Program-made: the position numbers and the translations under genes
Notes under the pieces: model-generated
What the model saw: the letters and a program-made list of their open reading frames with translations, nothing else
Databases searched by the model: none
Told to the model about the DNA's origin: nothing
Part shown: in pieces, positions 7,501 through 14,801 of the stretch
Position numbering within the stretch: the stretch's first letter is position 1
Layout: each line of letters begins with the position of its first letter
NCBI GenBank assembly: GCA_019424645.1
Contig: JAHYZB010000089.1
Span: 1-14,998, forward strand
Reading direction: 5' to 3'
Length of the DNA: 14,998 nt
Source of the DNA: Oxalobacter formigenes
GTDB taxonomy: Bacteria; Pseudomonadota; Gammaproteobacteria; Burkholderiales; Burkholderiaceae_D

Positions 7501-9531
7501 AACGGCTCCCCCATAGACATGCTGGCCGCCGCCGTTGATGACGGTATTGCTGGCCGAACCACCATAGACCATCTGGTACCCGGAATTGATGGTGGTGTTC
7601 GTGGCGACGCCGCCGGAGAATATGTGCTGCGTTCCCTGATTGATGGTCGTGCTGTTGGCTGTTCCGGAGAGGTGCTGGGAACCTCCGGGATCGAGTGTCG
7701 TATTGTTGGCTATGCCGCCGGAAGCGACCGTTTGTTTGCCGCCGGAGGTAACGAGGGTTCCGCCTGCGCTCCCGCCGCTGGAAACGATTTGTTCCCCACT
7801 GTTATTGACTGTGGTGTCCGTGGTTTTGCCACCATTGAACAGGGTTTGTTTCCCGCCTGCATTGATCGTGGTGCTGTTGGCGGAAGCACCGTTCTGGACA
7901 TACTGGTTGCCAGCGTTGTTGATCTCGGTGTTTTCGGCGATTCCGCTGTTGAACATCCATTGCGTGCCACCGGAATTGATCGTGGTGCTGGTGGCTGTTC
8001 CGGAAAGGTTTTGCCTTCCGTTTGCACTCAGGACGGTATCGCTGGCGCTGCCACCGTGTTCAATCGTCTGGTTGGCGTTGATGACATTGGTATGGCTGGT
8101 GACGCCGCCACTGGAAACCGTCTGGTCTGCACCGGCAGAAAGCGTTGTGCTGATGGCGGTTCCGCCGGAGCTGACGATCTGGACCGCTCCTGCACCGGAC
8201 AGCGTCGTATTGCTGGCGGTTCCACTGTTTCGGATGTCCTGTTTTCCGCCGCTATTGACCGTGGTATTCGTGGCGATTCCGATGACGCCCTGTTCACCGC
8301 CGCTGTTGACGGTCGTGCTGTTGGCGATGCCTGAGGAGGCGATGACCTGGTAACCTCCGCTGTTCAGTGTAGTGCCTTCAGCTGTCCCGTAAACGGATTG
8401 CTGGCCTCGCTGGCCACCGGTCGATCCGGTGATGCCACCGGCAACGGTATTGGTGGCAATGCCACCGGCTGAAACGGTTTGCAGCCCCCCCGAGCTGACG
8501 ATGGTGCCGCTGGTCCGGCCACCCGAGTTGACATATTGACGTCCACCGGACGATACGTTGGCGTTATTGGCACTCCCGGCGACGGTCTGGAAACCGGACG
8601 CGATGGAGGTATCGTTGGCGACACCACCTGCGTAGACATATTGCGAACCCGCACCATTGATGGTTGTGTGGCCGGCAGACGCGCCGCTCGAGACGCGCTG
8701 TACACCGCTGGTGACGGTTGTGCCACTTGCTGTCGCACCGTTATTGAGATCCTGAATGCCTGCCGAATTGATGATGGCACTGGTGGCGGTGCCTCCACTG
8801 TTGACGGTTTGCTGGCCGCCGTAAATGAGGGAACCGCTGGTTGCGCCGCTGTTCGAAACGGTCTGTGTCCCTCCGGAATTGACCGTGACGTCGTGGGTGG
8901 TGCCGTTGACAACCTGGGAACCCCCCGAGTTAATGGCGCCGCTGTTGGCAACGCCGCCCACGAAAATGGTTTGCACGCCGCCATTTACGGTGGTGTCATT
9001 GGCTGTGCCGAAAACCCTGTCCAATCCACCAGATACAACCGTCCCGCTATCGATGCCGCCTGAATTGATTTGGTAAAAGCTTCCCGAATTCACTTGGGTA
9101 CCGGAGGCAATGCCGCTGTCATTGACAAACATTGTCCCGCCGGTGTTAACGGTGGTGCTATTGGCGACACCACCGGAGCTGACTCCCTGTGTGCCGTTGG
9201 CGTTGACGATGGTGCCGTTGGTCACACCGCCATCAAGAACGGACTGCGAACCGCTGGAATTGACTATCGTGCTGTTGGCGATGCCGCCGGAGAGGACGTT
9301 CTGGACATCACCGGCATTGAGTGTCTCGTTATTGACGGTCGTGCCGGAAACGTTGGGCGTGTAGGCATGGGCAACGGGCATCAGCTGGCTGTGCAGGGTG
9401 AGCAGCATCATGGCGGCCACGACATTTTTTTTCGCCTTGCCATTGCCTTTCGTGCGGCCTTTGGCCAGCTCGGATACGGCTGTCCAGCTCCGGGTGCATT
9501 CATTCCAGACGGTACGATGATTGCGGTTCAT
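4558..9531 (-). CDS. AIDA-type autotransporter adhesin (type Va secretion), 1657 aa
   Basis: This self-secreting surface protein is probably an adhesin or biofilm factor. Residues 1-26 form an ESPR extension (WNECTRSWTAVSELAKG), followed by a hydrophobic core and cleavage after MPVAHA (about residue 56). Residues 64 to about 1077 are about 55 repeats of 16-20 residues of the AIDA type (S/D-TT-I/V-NSGG-xQ-xV-xSGG-xA), expected to fold as a beta-helix. A passenger-associated transport repeat follows (GDLAKSGTGTLILNG near 1115), then an autochaperone-like region. The C-terminal barrel spans about residues 1380-1657 and ends FNIAF, with the terminal Phe used for outer-membrane assembly. The start has AGGA 5 nt upstream. 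No glycosyltransferase gene of the AIDA-I type lies nearby in this window. The exact ligand is unknown. Confidence 0.95.
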   Translation of the reverse strand: MNRNHRTVWNECTRSWTAVSELAKGRTKGNGKAKKNVVAAMMLLTLHSQLMPVAHAYTPNVSGTTVNNETLNAGDVQNVLSGGIANSTIVNSSGSQSVLDGGVTNGTIVNANGTQGVSSGGVANSTTVNTGGTMFVNDSGIASGTQVNSGSFYQINSGGIDSGTVVSGGLDRVFGTANDTTVNGGVQTIFVGGVANSGAINSGGSQVVNGTTHDVTVNSGGTQTVSNSGATSGSLIYGGQQTVNSGGTATSAIINSAGIQDLNNGATASGTTVTSGVQRVSSGASAGHTTINGAGSQYVYAGGVANDTSIASGFQTVAGSANNANVSSGGRQYVNSGGRTSGTIVSSGGLQTVSAGGIATNTVAGGITGSTGGQRGQQSVYGTAEGTTLNSGGYQVIASSGIANSTTVNSGGEQGVIGIATNTTVNSGGKQDIRNSGTASNTTLSGAGAVQIVSSGGTAISTTLSAGADQTVSSGGVTSHTNVINANQTIEHGGSASDTVLSANGRQNLSGTATSTTINSGGTQWMFNSGIAENTEINNAGNQYVQNGASANSTTINAGGKQTLFNGGKTTDTTVNNSGEQIVSSGGSAGGTLVTSGGKQTVASGGIANNTTLDPGGSQHLSGTANSTTINQGTQHIFSGGVATNTTINSGYQMVYGGSASNTVINGGGQHVYGGAVAEDVTINSGGQQYSYNGAILNNTTVNTGGIQTINGTATSTTVSGGQQNVYTTGVASDTTVTGGGLQTIISGGRTYDTDIISGTQRIGAGGIATNTTIDRGSQTVEGTANTTILNSGAIQTIYNNGIANDTTVNSGGRQIISSGGTANESEILSAGSQTIQTGGLASATTINGGTQTVISGGTADDTTINSAGLQTVLNGGIATSTVINNGTQSISSGGSASQTTINSSGIQSVAGSASDTTINSGGYQSVDGTADTTTINSGGHQMIQSAGVASDTNISSGGQQSVSGTANNTHISGGGLQNVYGGGYASATTISSGGDQHVFSGGSASASVIDGGWQVVLGEATSTTLNSGKQTVGSGGTAYNTTAYSGEIDIESGGTATDTIAYAGNISVSSGGIINGTTELLGSATIGGQQITNNGTLLVNQDIDNTIDTPITGSGDLAKSGTGTLILNGVNTYTGGTTLSTGTLLIGGTAAESTAQIAGPVNVNGGFLGGFGNIAGAVTVNDGGTLKPGNGNNDGTLSVGSVHFMSGSTFDTGVNDDSTHSKLVASSTLGSGTVTIDTGSNLAIHAAPGEWSPQTTYTIIETSNGVAGTFTNVTSDLAFLNHSVDYNDPNLVKLTMTRNDTGFGDIGLTYNQRNTGYGVESLGTGNPVYDQIVGMDRKDAINSFDNLSGEIHASTKSALFENSRYARDSVFNHLNNVSLQTPETNRLLWTNIWGHDGHLKDDGNATRTDNKGFGLMLGSDIYRDGKNTLGAAIGYEHTRLSAGGVRNSTSDVNAIHFMGYGQTRAGFIDIKGGLGYSWYRIDTERNVSVGDIQSKNTAKYDANMIQLFAEGSHRFEVTEKTSVTPYAQLTWQRIHTDSFTEKGDVTSLHGHSSNDNALGSTLGVRGEQTIGEKSRLYADLGWQHRYGSVEPDTDLNFTGSRTYNIKGVQNNRNSALIGFGAQIEPQKNMNLQLGYEGVFGNQIKDHALQVRFNIAF
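6301..9342 (-). repeat. About 55 tandem AIDA passenger repeats
   Basis: Units of about 48-60 bp encode the STTINSGGxQxVxSGG type of repeat. By eye I count 55-56. Most are 18-19 residues. Roughly a dozen are short (16-17 residues) because the second SGG is missing, giving endings such as GTAN or GTAD. Confidence 0.9.
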
Positions 9532-9594
9532 TTATTTCCTCATGGAAATTCTTATATATTGCTTGCAAGTAATTGATATTGCTAAAGGTTATTG

Positions 9595-9600
9595 ATTATA
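9595..9600 (-). promoter_or_regulatory. Candidate -10 box of the autotransporter gene
   Basis: On the minus strand a perfect TATAAT lies about 64 nt before the ATG in an AT-rich stretch. No good -35 stands at 16-18 bp, so it may need an activator or be fortuitous. Confidence 0.35.
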
Positions 9601-9699
9601 TAACATTTAGTAATAATATACTTGTGTTGGAAAATGGCTGTCCGTTTATGGGGGCTGACTGTTGAAAATAATGACGGCGGGGAGAAAAAATCACTTGAG

Positions 9700-9714
9700 T
9701 TGGCACAATGCCAA
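9700..9714. other. Perfect palindrome upstream of the autotransporter
   Basis: TTGGCA and TGCCAA are separated by CAA. It lies about 170 bp upstream of the autotransporter ATG and just past the broken barrel fragment. It could be an operator or the residue of a small terminator, since a T6 run follows about 13 nt later on the minus strand. Confidence 0.35.
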
Positions 9715-9752
9715 TAAAGGAGAGGGGAGGAATCCGACAGATTTTTGATTTT

Positions 9753-9994
9753 TCAGAAAACGAATCCGGATTCGGCCCAGACGATGTGGTCCGAAATGGT
9801 ATTGCCGAAGTTGCCGTTGTAGCGAATGGCGGCGCTGGTGCGTCCACGGGTCAGTTTTACGCCCGCTTCGATGGTTTTGACGGTTTTGTCTTCACTGGAC
9901 GAGCCGTGATAGCGTTGTCCCATGAATGTCATTTCGGAATCGATGTCGGCGGTGGAAGGGGTCTGGCTAGCGTCAGGGGCGGTTTCCGTATAAA
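9753..9994 (-). pseudogene. Detached C-terminal end of another autotransporter beta-barrel
   Basis: The minus strand encodes about 80 residues ending ...RYNGNFGNTISDHIVWAESGFVF, then TGA at 9753-9755. The segment YNGNFGNTISDH matches YEGVFGNQIKDH at the end of the intact autotransporter, and both end in a terminal Phe, as barrel C-termini do. The frame has no start codon: it opens inside the terminator of the next gene and hits a stop near 10040. It is therefore the tail of an autotransporter whose 5' part has been removed. The final residues differ from the neighbour's, so it derives from a different paralogue and not from a duplication of that gene's end. Confidence 0.75.
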
Positions 9995-10016
9995 AAAGGC
10001 CGGATGAAATCCGGCC
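9992..10016 (-). terminator. Terminator of the 222-aa Sel1 gene
   Basis: On the minus strand GGCCGGAT, loop TTC and ATCCGGCC are followed by six T residues. The perfect 8-bp GC-rich stem lies 36 bp after the stop codon. Confidence 0.95.
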
Positions 10017-10051
10017 GTGAAGTTGCTCTTGCTGGTTTCAGGAAAAACGGT

Positions 10052-10720
10052 TTATTTCATTTTTCTCAGCAATTGTTTGGCCTGGACGTTACCGGCTTTG
10101 GCGGCGGCGTTCAGGTATTGCTTGGCCATCATGGAATTCTGTTCGACGCCCAGTGCGTAGTAATACATGCGGCCGATATAGTTCATGGCGGCTGCATCGC
10201 CATTGACGGCGGCTTTGGCGTACCAGTTTTTGGCGGTGTCGTAGTCCTGTTTGACGCCACCGACGCCGTAGTAGTACAGGCTACCCAGATCGGTCTGTGC
10301 CTCGGCATCACCGGCTGCGGCTTTCTGTTCGACGACATTTCTATAGTCGGCCCAGGTCTTGCCGGTGGCCAGTTTCGGATTACCCATGGCTTTCAGGTTG
10401 TCGTAGGCCCATTTGTCACCCTGACGGGCGGCCTTGTTATACCACTGGGCGGCGGCTGCCATGTCTTTGGTGGTGCCGAAGCCATGCTGGTACATGATGC
10501 CCAGATAGGTTTGTGCCTGATCGTTACCGGCTTTTGCCAGTGGGGTGAAACAGGGGATTGCCTGGGTGTACTGGCTCTGGTTATAGTAGCCGATACACTG
10601 GTTCAGTTTGGAGTAGGTGTCATCGACTTTTTTGGCGGCGCTGGCGTTACCGGCGACGAAAGCGGACATCAGGGCGATGGAGCAGCCCAGCAGGGTTTTC
10701 TGAAAAGTTTTGTTTGCCAT
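10052..10720 (-). CDS. Small secreted Sel1-repeat protein, 222 aa
   Basis: A signal peptide (residues 1-28, cut after GNASA) sends this protein to the periplasm. It carries three to four Sel1-like repeats: AQTYLGIMYQHGFG near residues 69-105, then AQTDLGSLYYYGVG and AMNYIGRMYYYALG near residues 140-210, with a less regular linker (about 108-130, GNPKLATGKTWADYRNVV) between. The ribosome site is GGGA 6 nt before the ATG. The gene is GC-richer than the cassette Sel1 genes and less similar to them. It has its own terminator and a 229-bp upstream gap, so it is probably transcribed alone. The role is unknown beyond likely protein binding. A Gly-Cys at residues 12-13 precedes the hydrophobic core and is unlikely to be a lipobox. 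Confidence 0.9.
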   Translation of the reverse strand: MANKTFQKTLLGCSIALMSAFVAGNASAAKKVDDTYSKLNQCIGYYNQSQYTQAIPCFTPLAKAGNDQAQTYLGIMYQHGFGTTKDMAAAAQWYNKAARQGDKWAYDNLKAMGNPKLATGKTWADYRNVVEQKAAAGDAEAQTDLGSLYYYGVGGVKQDYDTAKNWYAKAAVNGDAAAMNYIGRMYYYALGVEQNSMMAKQYLNAAAKAGNVQAKQLLRKMK

Positions 10721-10949
10721 TTTATTTCCCGTTAAAAGAAGTGAAAGAAAATTTCCTGTAAGGATGTGTTTTTTGAAGAATAAAATTAACGGATGGGCAA
10801 TGTTCTGATAAATGTTGAGTGTTGTTCAAAAAATCGGAAATGGTGTTGCCGATTCGGGATATTTGTGTTTTGGCGAATATTGTTTTTGCCGTCATATCAG
10901 GCTTCGCTTGAGGTTTACGGTTCCCTTCATATAAGGCAACAGTTGGTTT

Positions 10950-12785
10950 TCAGCAGTAGGAGAGGGCTTTTTCTTCGGTTTTTTGTTGAAAAATATTGAT
11001 TTTGTTGCGCCAGTATCCGAGCTGTTTTTCATCGGCCTCTTTTCCATGAATGCCCTTTTCGTGGATGGCGATCAAGTCGAATATGGCAGGTAGATAATTC
11101 AGGTTGGCGGCATCGGTCAGGTATTGCATGTGTTTTTTTTCGTCCACGGGAATACCGAAACCATATTTGCAGGCAATAGCCAGATTGTATAAACCGGCAG
11201 GACACTTTTGGGCAGCGCTGTCCCGGATGAGGGCGATAGCGTATTTTTCGTTTTTTTCAATTCCGGCACCAAGATGATACAGGCAGGCAAGATTGGCTTT
11301 AGCCGTGCCGGAATTTTCGTTTGCCCCTTTTTCAAACCACTTCCGTGCCATGACGAAGTCTTGTTGGACACCTTTGCCTGTGTAATACAAAACCCCCAGA
11401 TTATTGGCGGCCTCTGCATTACCGCTTTCGGCGCTTTCGGCGTACCAGTTAGCGGCGGTAATGCGGTTTCTTTCCACTCCGATGCCTTCTTCATACATCA
11501 GGCCTATCAGGAACTGTGAGCGATGACGTCGCTTGTACGAGCCTTTCAGAAACCAGTCCATGGCTATTTCAGGGTTTTTTTCGACGCCTTGCCCATAGAA
11601 ATACATTTCACCGAGCGTCGTGAATGTATCCGGATTGATTTTGGCCCATCGTTTGGTGAATATGTCGTGGGCAAGTTTATATTCTCCCTTTTTATAATAT
11701 TGGAAGCCTTCACTTATTTTGTGTTGTTTTGCCATTCTGACGGCTCCCCATACGATGACGACAGTCAGAATGAAATAAAACGATGTGATTTCATGCCAAA
11801 TAGCACTGATGTAATCGGAAAATTCAGGCTTGTTCAGTGCAGATGCCTTGTTCAGGTGTTTTATTTCCAGCTCGTGCCACATACGGGCTTTTGATTCGTC
11901 AATGCTTTTTCCCAGAAGTCCCTGTTCATAGATCTCGGCCATCTGGACAATGGCGGGAAAATGGCCCTGAACGGCACTTTTTTCGTAGTAGTCGAATGCT
12001 TTCCGGTCGTCCTTTTGAACGTACTGGCCCGTTTGATGATATCGGGCGAATGCGTACTGGGCCAGCATGTGATTGTGTTTCAGGGCTTTTGAATAAAGTT
12101 CGAATGACTTGTCAGGATCCGGTTTGACGCCATTTCCCGTTTCATATAATCGGGCCAGATTGGCTATTGCGTCGACATTGCCTTGCGTGGCACTTTTTTC
12201 ATACCATCTGAAAGCGGTATTGATGTCCCTTGTAACGTGATAGCCATATTCATAATATAAACCGGTGAAGAATTGGCCTTCTGCATGACCCGCTCTGGCG
12301 GCTTTCTCAAACCAGAAGTAAGAATATTCCCATCTTTTCAGGCCCTTCATTCCGGCTAACAGTCGTTTTCCCGTTTCGGTCATGGCGTCGGGATAATCAT
12401 TTTCGGTTGCTTTTTTTAGCCAGTGCAGTGCTTTTTCTTCGCTGATAGCGGTGGTCCTTTCTTCTTTTACCAGATTGAAGATTTCGTACTGTGCCGCCGG
12501 ATAGTTGTTTTCTGCCGACCGTGTCAGCCAGTCTATCGCCTTTGTCATATTTTTTTTGACGCCTTTTCCATCGAGATACATCAATCCGAGACGGTATTGA
12601 ACTTCAGGATTTTTTTGTGACTCTGGTATGGAAAAAGCCCTGGCCGCTTTTTGATAATGACCGTTTTGGTAATTCGTCAACCCTGCTTTAATGGAATCGG
12701 AATGCGCCTGTCGGGCAAAAGGAAATGACAGAATGAATAAGAGAAAGAGACAGAAGAAACGTGTTTCGTTGATACGGAAAAACAT
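10950..12785 (-). CDS. Single-pass membrane protein with Sel1 solenoids on both sides, 611 aa
   Basis: A signal sequence (about residues 1-28, SFPFARQAHS) is followed by a Sel1 solenoid (about 35-310). One hydrophobic helix comes next (about 335-351, FYFILTVVIVWGAV), then basic RMAKQHK and a second Sel1 solenoid (about 357-595). The positive charges after the helix predict a periplasmic first domain and a cytoplasmic second one. It is a tandem paralogue of the gene at 12891-14801, most clearly in the last third (the NLA-LYH and KCPA-YNLA blocks). No enzymatic motif is present. Such a protein could pass a binding event across the membrane or hold partners on both faces, but this is inference. 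The ATG has no strong ribosome site. The downstream gap shows no clear terminator. Confidence 0.9.
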   Translation of the reverse strand: MFFRINETRFFCLFLLFILSFPFARQAHSDSIKAGLTNYQNGHYQKAARAFSIPESQKNPEVQYRLGLMYLDGKGVKKNMTKAIDWLTRSAENNYPAAQYEIFNLVKEERTTAISEEKALHWLKKATENDYPDAMTETGKRLLAGMKGLKRWEYSYFWFEKAARAGHAEGQFFTGLYYEYGYHVTRDINTAFRWYEKSATQGNVDAIANLARLYETGNGVKPDPDKSFELYSKALKHNHMLAQYAFARYHQTGQYVQKDDRKAFDYYEKSAVQGHFPAIVQMAEIYEQGLLGKSIDESKARMWHELEIKHLNKASALNKPEFSDYISAIWHEITSFYFILTVVIVWGAVRMAKQHKISEGFQYYKKGEYKLAHDIFTKRWAKINPDTFTTLGEMYFYGQGVEKNPEIAMDWFLKGSYKRRHRSQFLIGLMYEEGIGVERNRITAANWYAESAESGNAEAANNLGVLYYTGKGVQQDFVMARKWFEKGANENSGTAKANLACLYHLGAGIEKNEKYAIALIRDSAAQKCPAGLYNLAIACKYGFGIPVDEKKHMQYLTDAANLNYLPAIFDLIAIHEKGIHGKEADEKQLGYWRNKINIFQQKTEEKALSYC

Positions 12786-12890
12786 ATTATGTGTATTGGA
12801 GTGGTATAAAATTATTATGCCAGTTTTGTTTTTATAACTGTTGAAAGTGTTGCGTTTTTTGTTTTTTTGAGTAGCTTATGCTCAGTTACT

Positions 12891-14801
12891 TTAAACGAAT
12901 GCCGGATTTTCAGGATAAATAAGGTAATCGGAAGGAGGATTTGACAGAATATTTTTGGCTTCTTCTTGCCAATACAGCACTTCTTTCATGTTGATCTTTT
13001 CGCCGAGCTGTCCGTTTTGCAGGATGTCGATCAGGGCGAGGATGGCTTCACCTTGTCCGCAAAGGGCGCTTTGCCTGTACCATTTCATGGCTTTGGCATT
13101 GTCTTTTTCGGTTCCGAATCCATATCGGTAGGAGAGGGCAAGATTGTATTGGGCTGCGGGACATTTTTTTGCAGCAGCTTTGCTGGTGAGCATAAACGCT
13201 TTCAGCTCATCCTTGCAGGTGCCGATTCCGCAATGGTAGAGCCATGCCAGATTGGCATTCGCCTTGAAAAGACCGGATTGAACGCTTTTTTCAAAGTATT
13301 GCCGGGCTTTTTCAGGATTTTTTTCAATGCCTTTGCCGGTTGCCAAAAGAATGCCAAGCCGGTTTGTGGCATCTTTGTCGCCCCGTTTGGCGCTTCTTTT
13401 GTACCAGCGGATGGCTTGATTCAGGTTTTCGGGAACGTCATCTCCTTTTTCGAAGAGGGTTCCCAGCAGGAAGGCGGCATGGCTGTTGTGGTCGCTGGCA
13501 CGGCTCAGGTGTTGTATAGCCATGCCAATGTTTTTCTCAACGCCCAGTCCATTTGCATAGAGTTCGCCGAGCATGGTTTGGGCTTCAGGGTTTTTCCTGA
13601 TCGAAGTTTGGGACAGTAATTGAACGGCTGTTTCGTATTGGCCTTTTTCATATTGAAGCATTCCGTCCCCAATCCTGTCAGGTTCCTTAGGGATAGGACG
13701 GAAAGCGTAGACCAGTAGTCCGACGGGAAGCAGGAAAACAGTCCACAAGTAACGGTAAATGATGTCCAGGGTCTTACTGGCGCTCAGGGTTTCATTGATG
13801 TTTTTTATCCAGGAACTCGGGGCACCCTGTATCTCATCGAGTCTGGATTGCCACTTTTCGGCTTCCTCATCATTGACTGGCTGGTTGATGAGGCCGAACC
13901 GGTAGACACTTATCAGCTGGCGTACTGACTTTTCGTGGTTTTGCAGGCCTGCTTTCGTATACCAGTCAAGCGCTTTTTGTCCACGTTGCTCGCTACGGTC
14001 GAGATTCCGATAGTATTCGGCCAGGTTATATTGCGCATCAGGATCGCCTGTCCGGGCTGCTTTCGTGATCAGGCCAAGCCCTTTTTCAATGTCGGCCGGG
14101 CCTGTGGTTCCCTGAATGTAAAAATTGCCCAAAAGGCTCATTCCTTCCGGGTCATTCAGTTTTGCGCTTGTTTCGGCCCAGTATCTGGCCTGTTTTTGAT
14201 CTTTGGGGATATCCTTGCCGCGATCGTACAAATGGGCCAGTTTGTTGGCTGCCAAGGCTTGTCCGTGTCGGGCGGACAGCTCATACCATTTGATGGCTTC
14301 GCGGGTTTGTTCAGGAGTGCGTTGCCAGCTGGACATGATATGTTCCGCCAGTTTGTACTGGGCAAGCGGATGTCCGTTTTTAGCTGCCTGTTCATACCAG
14401 TAAAAGGCTTTTTGCAATTCGGAGTGGCTGTTTTTGTTTTTTGCATGTAATTGCGCCAGTGCGTACTGGGCAGGCATGTAATTTTGAACCGCTGCCTTTT
14501 CAAGCCACCATGCAGCAATGTCTTCGTGTTTTTCGACGCCACCCAGTCCATCCCGATGCATGATACCCACGCAGTATTGGGCTTCGGCATTGTTGTCCGT
14601 TTTCCGGGACTGGGTCAAAACGGCAGCCTTGTCATATTCGCCATTTCTGAAATGGCGAATCCCTTCTTCAATCTCCCCGGCATGGGCCATGGAGAAGATC
14701 ATAAGGCTGGTGAGGAAAACCAGTTTTCTCAGATGCTTTGTCAATTTGCAAAAAAGTGTTTTAACTGAAAAAAGTGTTTTGTTGATTGGGAAATATATCA
14801 T
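12891..14801 (-). CDS. Single-pass membrane protein with Sel1 solenoids on both sides, 636 aa
   Basis: The plan is the same as in the 611-residue neighbour. A long-headed signal peptide (residues 1-41, hydrophobic part LVFLTSLMIFSMAHA) leads to Sel1 repeats at about 44-325. A helix follows at about 347-367 (YLWTVFLLPVGLLVYAF), with basic residues after it, then Sel1 repeats at about 375-615. Several cysteines occur in the cytoplasmic half (YHCGIGTC, KKCPAAQ). The chosen ATG has a poor ribosome site. A TTG at residue 20 would give a shorter, more standard signal peptide but also lacks one. The gene is 105 bp upstream of its paralogue, on the same strand. No terminator is visible between them, so they may be co-transcribed. 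Function is unknown. Confidence 0.9.
   Translation of the reverse strand: MIYFPINKTLFSVKTLFCKLTKHLRKLVFLTSLMIFSMAHAGEIEEGIRHFRNGEYDKAAVLTQSRKTDNNAEAQYCVGIMHRDGLGGVEKHEDIAAWWLEKAAVQNYMPAQYALAQLHAKNKNSHSELQKAFYWYEQAAKNGHPLAQYKLAEHIMSSWQRTPEQTREAIKWYELSARHGQALAANKLAHLYDRGKDIPKDQKQARYWAETSAKLNDPEGMSLLGNFYIQGTTGPADIEKGLGLITKAARTGDPDAQYNLAEYYRNLDRSEQRGQKALDWYTKAGLQNHEKSVRQLISVYRFGLINQPVNDEEAEKWQSRLDEIQGAPSSWIKNINETLSASKTLDIIYRYLWTVFLLPVGLLVYAFRPIPKEPDRIGDGMLQYEKGQYETAVQLLSQTSIRKNPEAQTMLGELYANGLGVEKNIGMAIQHLSRASDHNSHAAFLLGTLFEKGDDVPENLNQAIRWYKRSAKRGDKDATNRLGILLATGKGIEKNPEKARQYFEKSVQSGLFKANANLAWLYHCGIGTCKDELKAFMLTSKAAAKKCPAAQYNLALSYRYGFGTEKDNAKAMKWYRQSALCGQGEAILALIDILQNGQLGEKINMKEVLYWQEEAKNILSNPPSDYLIYPENPAFV

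Noticed and set aside
7360..8334. Long plus-strand frame opposite the autotransporter (and several others between 4519 and 9576)
   Set aside because: These are antisense shadows produced by the repetitive, composition-biased passenger and barrel codons. They lack ribosome sites and known domains, while the minus-strand reading is an unmistakable autotransporter.
6301..9342. Possible CRISPR array or minisatellite
   Set aside because: Repeat units of about 48-60 bp vary in sequence but keep the reading frame and an amino-acid pattern typical of AIDA passengers. There are no constant repeats with unique spacers.
10680..10690. Lipobox-like Leu-Leu-Gly-Cys in the 222-aa Sel1 protein
   Set aside because: The Cys comes before the hydrophobic core, not at its end. 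A standard signal peptidase I site (NASA) follows the core.
12825..12895. Possible terminator between the two large Sel1 genes
   Set aside because: The weak stem AGTA...TACT is followed on the minus strand by an A-run, not a U-run, so it would not terminate that transcript.
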